The notes below the pieces were generated by a model, which had not been told where the DNA came from, searched no databases, and worked only from the letters and a program-made list of their open reading frames with translations. A stretch of 64,000 nucleotides of DNA from SCQP01 sp036561225 (GTDB taxonomy: Bacteria; Acidobacteriota; Terriglobia; Terriglobales; SCQP01): positions 28,311 through 92,310 of the forward strand of contig DATBPS010000147.1 in the NCBI GenBank assembly GCA_036561225.1, given 5' to 3'. Position numbers and translations under genes: made by a program. Below, piece after piece: positions 25,403 through 32,066 of the stretch; position 1 is the first letter of the stretch; each line of letters starts with the position of its first letter.

Positions 25403-27805
25403 ATGAACAAGGAATTGTACGTATCGTCCACGCCGCATGAAACGCGGCTGGCATTAACCGAAGACGGCGAGGTCGCCGAAGTCTATTACGAGCGCGAGAA
25501 GGAATACTCGCTCGCCGGATCCATCTACAAGGGGCGCGTGACGCGGGTGTTGCCGGGCATGCAATCGGCCTTTGTGGACATCGGTCTGGAACGCGACGCC
25601 TTTTTGTACGTGTCGGACTTCTTCGAAGACAGCGAGGAGTACGACCGGGTGGTGAGCGAAGTCGAAACCGCGGTGGCCCAGCATCTGGAGCGGCCGGCGG
25701 CGGGCGGCGAGGCCGTAGTCGCGGCCCCGGCCCCGGCGCCCGGCCCGGGGGGCGATGAGGGGCGGCGGGGGCGGCGCGGCGGACGCAACCGCGGGCGGCG
25801 GGGGCGGAGTTCGATCCCGGATGAAAAGTTTGCCCGCCCGCAGGCGGGGGACACCGAGGGGCTGAGTCAGGACGTCGAGGCGGCGGGCGAGGAGACCGAG
25901 CCGGTCGCCTTCGCCGGGACCGAAGTCGAGGCGGAGGAGCCGGCGGGCACGCCACCGGCCGAGGCACTCCCCACGGCGCAGGCGTTTGTGCTGCCCGGCG
26001 AGTCGCTGGCCAAGTATCGGCACGCGGCCGCGCCGGCGGCGCCGCCGCGGCGGGAAGCGCCGGTAGTCGCGCCCCGTCCGGCGCGGGATGAACGGCGGCC
26101 GGCCGCCGAGCCGCGCCGGGCCGCACCCGCGGCGGCCGCGCCAGCGGCATTTGTCCTGCCGGGCGAGTCGCTGGCCAAGTACCGGGTTGCGCCGCCGGTG
26201 GAAGCCACGGAAGAGGTCGAACTCGATCCCGCCGCGGAGGCGCTGGCGGCCGAGGAGCGGGAAGAAGTGCAGGCGTGGGCGGAAGGCAGCGGCGTGGAGG
26301 AGGCGGCAGAGGAGGCGGAAGATCCCGCCGGCGAGGCGTGGTCCGCGGCCGGGGAGGGAACCGGGGAAACCGACAGCGAGGAGAGCGCCAGCGCGTCCCT
26401 GCGCGCGCCGGAATCCGAAGCGCGGCTGCAAGCACCGGCGCGCCCGGGCGAGGGAGAAGGGGGCCGCGGCCGCGGGCGTCATCGCCGCCGGCGGCGTGGA
26501 GGGGCGGAACGGGGCCCGGAGACGGCGGGGGCGAGTGCCCCGGCGGCGCCCCCGGCGCCGGCGGCGCGTGAGCCGCAGCAACGCGAGGGCAAGAACGAGT
26601 CCAGCCGGCTGATCGGCGACCTGCTGCATGAGGGGCAGGAGATTCTCATCCAGATCGCCAAGGAGCCGCTCGGCAAAAAAGGGGCGCGGATCACCAGCCA
26701 TCTGGCGCTGCCCGGCCGCTTTCTGGTCTACATGCCCACCGTGCATCACATCGGGGTGTCGCGCAAGATCGGCTCGGATGAGGAACGGGCGCGGCTGAAG
26801 CGCTTCATTCTCGAGAATACCCAGGACCTGCCCGGCGGCTTCATCGTGCGCACCGCGGCGGCGGCGGCGGGCGATGACGAGCTCAAGGCCGATATCCGGC
26901 TGCTGGCCAGCCAGTGGAACGATCTGCGGCAGCAGTTTGAGCAGGTGCGCTCGCCGGCGCTGCTGCACCATGACCTGGACCTGGTGGAGCGCACCCTGCG
27001 CGATCAGTTGTCCAACGACTTCACCCACATCTGGGTGGACACCGACGAGCAATATCAGCGGGTGGTGAAGTTCGTCAGCTACTTCATGCCCCACCTCACC
27101 GACCGGGTACGGCTGTACACCCGCGATGAACCGCTGTTCGAGCATGCCGGCTTGCAGGCCGAGATCAACAAGGCGCTGCAGAGCAAAGTGTGGCTGAAGA
27201 GCGGCGGCTACATCGTGCTCAACCAGACCGAGGCGCTGGTGGCGATTGACGTGAACACCGGCAAGTACGTGGGCCGCTCCAGCCGGCTGGAGGACACCAT
27301 CGTCAAGACCAATGTGGAGGCCATCCGCGAGATCGTGCGCCAGATCCGGCTGCGCGACCTGGGGGGCATCATTGTCATCGACTTCATTGACATGGATGAG
27401 AAGCGCAACCGGCAGAAGGTGATGCAGGCGCTGGACGAGGCGATGCGCGCCGACCGCGCTCCCTCCAAGGTGCTGGCCTTCAACGATTTCGGACTGGTGG
27501 CCCTGACCCGCAAACGGGTCAAACAGTCGCTGGAGCGCACCCTGGGCAGCCCCTGCCCCTACTGCGAAGGCGTGGGGCTGGTGAAATCCCCGGTGACGGT
27601 GTGCAATGAAATCTATTCCGAGGTGAAGAAGCTGGCGCCCTCGATCGAGCGCGACGACCTCGTGTTGCGGGTGAACCCGGAGGTGGCCAAGGTGCTGAAG
27701 GCGCAGGGCGCGCAGCGGCTGCGCGAGATGGAGGACACCGCCGGCAAGGGTATCTCGGTGCGGCCCGATCCGCAGGTGCACCAGGGACAGTTCGAGATTT
27801 ATTGA
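25403..27805 (+). CDS. Ribonuclease E/G family endoribonuclease with large disordered insert
   Basis: An RNase of the Rne/Rng family that cleaves single-stranded RNA, 800 residues. The N-terminus (GSIYKGRVTRVLPGMQSAFVDIG) begins the S1 domain. About 300 residues rich in Ala, Pro, Glu and Arg (about 90-398) interrupt it before it resumes at RLIGDLLHEGQEILIQIAKE. The catalytic DNase I-like part has Asp616 (AIDVNTG) and Asp660/663 (VIDFIDM). The zinc-link CPYC lies near residue 715. The insert holds two copies of FVLPGESLAKYR. Placement of disordered sequence inside S1 rather than at the C-terminus differs from E. coli RNase E. I leave the symbol open between rne and rng. Confidence 0.92.
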   Translation: MNKELYVSSTPHETRLALTEDGEVAEVYYEREKEYSLAGSIYKGRVTRVLPGMQSAFVDIGLERDAFLYVSDFFEDSEEYDRVVSEVETAVAQHLERPAAGGEAVVAAPAPAPGPGGDEGRRGRRGGRNRGRRGRSSIPDEKFARPQAGDTEGLSQDVEAAGEETEPVAFAGTEVEAEEPAGTPPAEALPTAQAFVLPGESLAKYRHAAAPAAPPRREAPVVAPRPARDERRPAAEPRRAAPAAAAPAAFVLPGESLAKYRVAPPVEATEEVELDPAAEALAAEEREEVQAWAEGSGVEEAAEEAEDPAGEAWSAAGEGTGETDSEESASASLRAPESEARLQAPARPGEGEGGRGRGRHRRRRRGGAERGPETAGASAPAAPPAPAAREPQQREGKNESSRLIGDLLHEGQEILIQIAKEPLGKKGARITSHLALPGRFLVYMPTVHHIGVSRKIGSDEERARLKRFILENTQDLPGGFIVRTAAAAAGDDELKADIRLLASQWNDLRQQFEQVRSPALLHHDLDLVERTLRDQLSNDFTHIWVDTDEQYQRVVKFVSYFMPHLTDRVRLYTRDEPLFEHAGLQAEINKALQSKVWLKSGGYIVLNQTEALVAIDVNTGKYVGRSSRLEDTIVKTNVEAIREIVRQIRLRDLGGIIVIDFIDMDEKRNRQKVMQALDEAMRADRAPSKVLAFNDFGLVALTRKRVKQSLERTLGSPCPYCEGVGLVKSPVTVCNEIYSEVKKLAPSIERDDLVLRVNPEVAKVLKAQGAQRLREMEDTAGKGISVRPDPQVHQGQFEIY
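25985..26185 (+). repeat. Duplicated FVLPGESLAKYR motif in the RNase E/G insert
   Basis: Residues 195-206 and 250-261 are identical over 12 positions, encoded at 25985-26020 and 26150-26185. The two DNA copies differ at three bases, all synonymous, while the sequence around them is low-complexity and unrelated. That suggests a short binding motif kept by selection rather than a recent DNA duplication. Confidence 0.85.
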
Positions 27806-27816
27806 GGGTATATCCT

Positions 27817-28059
27817 ATGTTTATAGAGAAGCTGGAGCCGGCGGCGGCGCAGGCGGCGATCACCGCCGGGCGCCAGGCCTACGAATGGAAGACCAAGGAT
27901 CCCCACCAGTTGCCCATCGTGGGGCCGGCCTATGATGACCACCCCAGCCGCAATCGCGCCAAGCGGGAAGGCCGCTACGCCGAGACGCTGTCCGAGGCCC
28001 AGGCGGCGGCGAAGAAGATGAAAACGGAAGTTTCGCTGGTGTTTTTTCTGACGGAGTAG
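27817..28059 (+). CDS. Small conserved-looking protein of unknown function
   Basis: An 80-residue soluble, charged protein that I do not recognise. The ATG at 27817 has GAGG about 9 bases upstream, 11 bases after the RNase E/G stop, and pdxS begins 2 bases after its own stop, so it is inside an operon. Visible features are a central WKTKDPHQLP segment, a basic stretch SRNRAKREGRY, an Ala/Lys helix and a hydrophobic end (SLVFFLTE). It lacks membrane segments and a signal peptide. The tight spacing on both sides makes it a real gene. Confidence 0.75.
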   Translation: MFIEKLEPAAAQAAITAGRQAYEWKTKDPHQLPIVGPAYDDHPSRNRAKREGRYAETLSEAQAAAKKMKTEVSLVFFLTE

Positions 28060-28061
28060 CC

Positions 28062-28943
28062 ATGGAAACCACAGGTTTGCGATTGAAGACCGGACTGGCC
28101 GAGATGCTCAAGGGCGGGGTGATCATGGACGTCACCGACGCCGCCCAGGCGCGCATTGCCGAGGAGGCGGGGGCCACGGCGGTGATGGCGCTGGAGCGGG
28201 TGCCGTCGGACATCCGCAAGGAAGGCGGCGTGGCGCGCATGGCCGCCATCCGCAAGATCCGCGAGATCATGCAGTCGGTCTCCATCCCGGTGATGGCCAA
28301 GTGCCGCATCGGCCACTTCGTCGAGGCGCAGATTCTCGAGGCGCTGGGCGTGGATTACATTGACGAGAGTGAAGTGCTCACCCCGGCGGATGAAGTGCAT
28401 CACGTGGACAAGCACGCCTTCCGGGTGCCGTTCGTCTGTGGGGCGCGCAACCTCGGCGAGGCGCTGCGGCGCATCGGCGAGGGGGCGGCGATGATCCGCA
28501 CCAAGGGCGAAGCGGGAACCGGCGACGTGGTCCACGCCGTGCGGCACATGCGCACCATCGTTCTGGAAATGAAGCAGTTGACGGTGATGGGCGAGGAAGA
28601 ACTCTACGCGCGGGCCAAGGAGCTGGCCGCGCCGGTCGAGCTGGTGCGCCTGGTGGCGGGGACGGGCAGGCTGCCGGTGCCCAATTTCTCCGCCGGCGGC
28701 ATCGCCACCCCCGCCGACGCGGCGCTGGTGATGCAGCTGGGCGCCGAGGCGGTGTTTGTCGGCTCGGGCATCTTCAAGTCGGAGGATCCCGCCACCCGGG
28801 CGCGGGCCATTGTGCAGGCGGCCACGCACTTCCGCGACCCCAAGGTTCTGCTGCAGGTTTCGGAAGAGCTGGGCGAGGCGATGCGCGGCATCAACGCCGC
28901 CGCCATCCCCGCCGAGGAACAACTGCAGACGCGGGGCTGGTAG
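28062..28943 (+). CDS. pdxS: Pyridoxal 5'-phosphate synthase lyase subunit PdxS
   Basis: Makes PLP from ribose 5-phosphate, glyceraldehyde 3-phosphate and ammonia supplied by PdxT. The 293-residue TIM barrel matches the highly conserved family: GGVIMDVTDAAQARIAE, the catalytic Lys in VMAKCRIGHFVEAQ, and the second lysine in IRTKGEAGTGDVV; the phosphate site FSAGGIATPADAA is intact. It is followed by pdxT after 11 bases. This is the DXP-independent B6 route. Confidence 0.97.
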   Translation: METTGLRLKTGLAEMLKGGVIMDVTDAAQARIAEEAGATAVMALERVPSDIRKEGGVARMAAIRKIREIMQSVSIPVMAKCRIGHFVEAQILEALGVDYIDESEVLTPADEVHHVDKHAFRVPFVCGARNLGEALRRIGEGAAMIRTKGEAGTGDVVHAVRHMRTIVLEMKQLTVMGEEELYARAKELAAPVELVRLVAGTGRLPVPNFSAGGIATPADAALVMQLGAEAVFVGSGIFKSEDPATRARAIVQAATHFRDPKVLLQVSEELGEAMRGINAAAIPAEEQLQTRGW

Positions 28944-28954
28944 GCCCGGCCGCG

Positions 28955-29539
28955 ATGCAAGTAGGCGTGCTGGCGCTGCAAGGCGACTTCGCCGCTCATG
29001 GCGCCGCCCTGGCCGTTCTGGGGGCGGAGGCGCGATGGGTACGCCGCGCCGCTGACCTCGAGGGGCTGCCGGGACTGGTGCTGCCGGGCGGAGAGAGCAC
29101 CACCATGCTGAAGTTGCTGGCCCAGGAGGGCTTCACCGCGCCCTTGCGCGAGTTTGCCCGCACCCATCCCGTGCTCGCCACCTGCGCCGGCGCGATTCTG
29201 CTGGCGCAACGGGTGCGGCAGCCCGAGCAGGCCTCGCTGGGGCTGCTCGACCTGACCGTCATTCGCAACGGCTATGGACGCCAGTTGGAGAGTTCCATCC
29301 GCAGCGCGCGGGTGTCGCCGCAATTTCAGGCCGGCTTGGGAACCCGCGAGCTGGAAGCGGTATTGATTCGCGCGCCGCGGTTTGTCGAACTGGGTCCGCA
29401 GGTCGAGGTGGTGGCCGAGGAGAGTGGGGAAGCGGTGCTGGTGCGGCAGGGGAATCTGATCGCCGCCAGCTTTCATCCCGAGCTCTCCTCGCAGTCGTAC
29501 GTACACCGCTGGTTTCTCGACCTGATACAATCCGGCTAA
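28955..29539 (+). CDS. pdxT: Pyridoxal 5'-phosphate synthase glutaminase subunit PdxT
   Basis: A class I glutamine amidotransferase that feeds ammonia to PdxS, 194 residues. The catalytic triad is Cys77 (ATCAGA), His174 and Glu176 (SFHPEL). The N-terminal VGVLALQGDFAAH and the PGGESTTM loop are typical. Its stop overlaps the glgC start by one base (TAATG), and a TACAAT hexamer inside its last codons could give glgC its own promoter. Confidence 0.96.
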   Translation: MQVGVLALQGDFAAHGAALAVLGAEARWVRRAADLEGLPGLVLPGGESTTMLKLLAQEGFTAPLREFARTHPVLATCAGAILLAQRVRQPEQASLGLLDLTVIRNGYGRQLESSIRSARVSPQFQAGLGTRELEAVLIRAPRFVELGPQVEVVAEESGEAVLVRQGNLIAASFHPELSSQSYVHRWFLDLIQSG

Positions 29540-30813
29540 TGCCGCGTTCCCATCCACACCGTGTGCTGGCGCTGGTGCTGGCCGGTGGCCGCGGAGAACG
29601 CCTGCAGCCCCTCACCCGTTACCGTTCCAAACCCTCGGTGCCGTTTGGCGGCCGCTACCGCATCGTGGATTTCGTGCTCAGCAACCTGGTGAACTCCGGC
29701 ATCAGCGCCATTTATATCCTGACGCAGTACAAAGCCCAGTCGCTGATCAGCCACATCCAGCGGGCGTGGTGGTTTGTCGCTGGTGGGCTGGACAGCTTTG
29801 CCACCGTGGTGCCGGCGCAGATGCAGTTGGGCGATGCCTGGTACCGCGGCACCGCCGATGCCATCTACCAGAACCTGAATCTGATCGAAGAGTACGGCGC
29901 CGATGCGGTCGCGGTGTTCGGCGCTGACCACATCTACAAGATGAACATCGGCCAGATGGTGGATTTTCACTTCGAGCACAGCGCCGAGGCCACGGTGGCG
30001 TGCATGCCCCTGCCGGTGGAGGAGGCGGGACAGGTGGGCGTGGCCGATTGCGACGCCAACGGCCGCATTCGCGGCTTTATCGAAAAGCCCGCGCCGGAGG
30101 ACGCGCCGCGCATGTCGGAGCGGCCGGAGTACGTCTGGGCCTCGATGGGCAACTACATCTTCGACACCCGCGTGCTGGTGCAGGTCCTCCGTGACGATGC
30201 CCGTCAGGCCGGCGATCACGACTTTGGGCGTTCGATTCTGCCGCTCATGGCCGCCAGCCGGCGGGTGATGGCCTACGATTTTCACAGCAACCGGCTGCCG
30301 GTGTACCACGGCTTCGGTCTGGAGAGGCCCTATTGGCGCGATGTGGGCAGCATCCCCGCCTACTTCGAGGCCAACATGGATTTGCGCAGCGTGACGCCGG
30401 AGTTGAACCTGTTCAACTGGTCGTGGCCGATCATGAGCGCCAATTTCAATCAGCCGCCGGCCAAGTTTGTCTTCGACGATGAGAGCCGGCGGGGAACGGC
30501 GCTGCAGTCGCTGATTTGCGGCGGGTGCATTCTGGCGGGCGGCTTCGTCAAAGATTCGGTGCTGGGTCACAACGTCGTGGTGGATGAACGTGCCGTGGTG
30601 ACCGAGTCGGTGATCATGGACAACGTGGTGATCGGGCGCGGCGCGCGGCTGCATCGCGCCATCGTGGACAAGAACGTCCACATCAGCCCGGGAGCGACGG
30701 TCGGATTCGATCGCGAAGCGGATCTTCTGCATGGCTACCACTGTGACGAAGCCGGAATCACCGTGGTGGCCAAGGAGCCGGAAACCCCCGAGAGCCGCGT
30801 CCGCTACCGCTAA
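29539..30813 (+). CDS. glgC: Glucose-1-phosphate adenylyltransferase
   Basis: Makes ADP-glucose from ATP and glucose 1-phosphate for glycogen synthesis. The 424 residues have the N-terminal signature LVLAGGRGERLQPLT, the KPSVPFGG loop, the catalytic region YGADAVAVFGADHIYKM and the sugar site IEKPAP. A left-handed beta-helix forms the C-terminal domain (VIMDNVVIGRGARL). It is the last gene of the rightward RNase-pdxST-glgC run. TACAAT at 29526-29531, 7 bases before the ATG, may be a private -10. Confidence 0.94.
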   Translation: MPRSHPHRVLALVLAGGRGERLQPLTRYRSKPSVPFGGRYRIVDFVLSNLVNSGISAIYILTQYKAQSLISHIQRAWWFVAGGLDSFATVVPAQMQLGDAWYRGTADAIYQNLNLIEEYGADAVAVFGADHIYKMNIGQMVDFHFEHSAEATVACMPLPVEEAGQVGVADCDANGRIRGFIEKPAPEDAPRMSERPEYVWASMGNYIFDTRVLVQVLRDDARQAGDHDFGRSILPLMAASRRVMAYDFHSNRLPVYHGFGLERPYWRDVGSIPAYFEANMDLRSVTPELNLFNWSWPIMSANFNQPPAKFVFDDESRRGTALQSLICGGCILAGGFVKDSVLGHNVVVDERAVVTESVIMDNVVIGRGARLHRAIVDKNVHISPGATVGFDREADLLHGYHCDEAGITVVAKEPETPESRVRYR

Positions 30814-30852
30814 TTGGCGCGGGCCCCTGTCGGCTACGCCGACATCCCGCTT
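30813..30852. repeat. Palindromic intergenic repeat, copy B
   Basis: From the glgC stop the sequence reads ATTGGCGCGGG, CCCC, then the hairpin TGTCGGC-TAC-GCCGACA (30828-30844) and CCCGCTT. The minus strand of 37692-37733 has the same order: ATTGGCGCGGG, ACCCC, a different hairpin with a GGCTTCGCC core, and CCCGCTT. The stem sequence changes while the flanks are kept. It lies between convergent genes and could also stop transcription. Confidence 0.65.
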
Positions 30853-30853
30853 T

Positions 30854-31405
30854 CTACGAACCGCCGGGGACGCGGGGCTGGGGGCCCGTGGCCCCAACCC
30901 CGCCATTCCCGAAAGTAGCGGGCAGCAGCGAGCGGATGTAGGCGACCATGGCGGGGGAGTTCCAGTCGGCCACGCTCACCAGCTTGCGGTCCAGACGCCC
31001 GTCCGGGCCGATGATGTAGGTCTCCGGAATCAGTTGGGTGCCGAAGCGATGCATGACATCCTGGCTGGGATCGAGAGCGGTGGGAAAGCTGATGTGGTAG
31101 CGGCTCAGAAAGGTCTGATACGCCACCGGGTCCTGGTCAATGGAGACGCCCAGAACCACCGCCTGACCGGCGGGGAACTTTTCCGCCAGGGCGTTGAGGG
31201 CGGGCGTTTCCTGAACGCAGGGGACACAAAAGCTGGCCCAGAAGTTCAGGATCAGCACATGCCCGCGGTAGCTGGCCAGGGAAACTTCACGCCCGTTGAG
31301 CAGCCGCAGACGGAAGTCAGGAACGGAGTGGCCCACCGTGGCGCGTCGGGTGCAGCCCGCCAGCGACAGCAGTAGGAACAGGGCAAGTGTAAAGGGATGC
31401 CGCAA
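30854..31405 (-). CDS. TlpA/ResA-like thioredoxin-fold lipoprotein
   Basis: A 183-residue extracytoplasmic thiol-disulfide protein. The TTG at 31405 opens a signal peptide with lipobox LSLAGC (Cys18); the redox centre is Cys60-Val-Pro-Cys63 in FWASFCVPC. The later motif IPETYIIGPDG contains the cis-proline region of the fold. The frame is open far upstream, but that part would overlap folE on the other strand and has no signal. Likely roles are reduction of apocytochrome c or other periplasmic thiols. It is divergent from folE. Confidence 0.85.
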   Translation of the reverse strand: MRHPFTLALFLLLSLAGCTRRATVGHSVPDFRLRLLNGREVSLASYRGHVLILNFWASFCVPCVQETPALNALAEKFPAGQAVVLGVSIDQDPVAYQTFLSRYHISFPTALDPSQDVMHRFGTQLIPETYIIGPDGRLDRKLVSVADWNSPAMVAYIRSLLPATFGNGGVGATGPQPRVPGGS

Positions 31406-31414
31406 GTCCCAGAA

Positions 31415-31420
31415 TACAAT
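31415..31420 (+). promoter_or_regulatory. Candidate -10 element of folE
   Basis: TACAAT lies 6 bases before the ATG at 31427. Transcription would begin at about the ATG. No -35 of standard sequence is seen upstream, and there is no ribosome binding site between hexamer and start. Confidence 0.5.
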
Positions 31421-31426
31421 AGCTGT

Positions 31427-32002
31427 ATGGGTACGGAAATGGATGTGATCAGCAGCCAGGAGCTGGTGCGCTCGCTGCTGGCCAGGCTGGGCGAAGACCC
31501 GGAGCGCGAAGGCCTCAGAAACACGCCGGAACGTTACTTCAAGGCGATGGAGTTCCTGACCAGCGGCTACCAATGTGACCTGCAGGCACTGCTGACTAGC
31601 GCTCTGTTCACCGTGGACTACGACGAAATGGTGATCGTGCGCGACATCGAGGTTTTCAGCCTTTGCGAGCACCATCTGCTGCCCTTCTTCGGCCGTTGCC
31701 ATGTGGCTTACCTACCCAAGGGAAAAGTGCTGGGGTTGAGCAAGATTCCGCGCCTGGTGGATGCGTTTGCGCGCCGCCTGCAAGTGCAGGAGCGGCTGAC
31801 CACCCAGATCGCGGAGACGATTCAGGAGTGGATCAAGCCGGAAGGGGTGGGCGTCGTGGTGGAAGCGCAACATTTGTGCATGATGATGCGCGGAGTGGAA
31901 AAACAGCATTCTTCCGCCGTGACCAGCCACATGCTGGGGACCTTCCGTACCTGCGCCGAAACCCGCAGCGAATTCCTGTCGCTGATTCGCGGCCGTTCCT
32001 AA
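31427..32002 (+). CDS. folE: GTP cyclohydrolase I
   Basis: Converts GTP to 7,8-dihydroneopterin triphosphate, the first step of folate synthesis. The 191 residues include zinc ligands in FSLCEHHLLPFFG and in EAQHLCMMMRG, and the core motif PKGKVLGLSKIPRLVD. Possible starts in frame are 31397, 31427 and 31439. I chose 31427, which sits 6 bases after TACAAT; the family N-terminus is variable and does not decide. Convergent or overlapping neighbours are absent downstream. Confidence 0.95.
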   Translation: MGTEMDVISSQELVRSLLARLGEDPEREGLRNTPERYFKAMEFLTSGYQCDLQALLTSALFTVDYDEMVIVRDIEVFSLCEHHLLPFFGRCHVAYLPKGKVLGLSKIPRLVDAFARRLQVQERLTTQIAETIQEWIKPEGVGVVVEAQHLCMMMRGVEKQHSSAVTSHMLGTFRTCAETRSEFLSLIRGRS

Positions 32003-32066
32003 AGGCGGAAATATTGCCCCCGATTGGGGTGTAGCCCTGCGCCGCCCGCCTTCCCATTCTGGTTAG

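Noticed and set aside
25454..27781. Long minus-strand open frame opposite the RNase E/G gene
   Set aside because: It is antisense to a clear conserved gene, has no family motif and reflects high GC content that removes stop codons.
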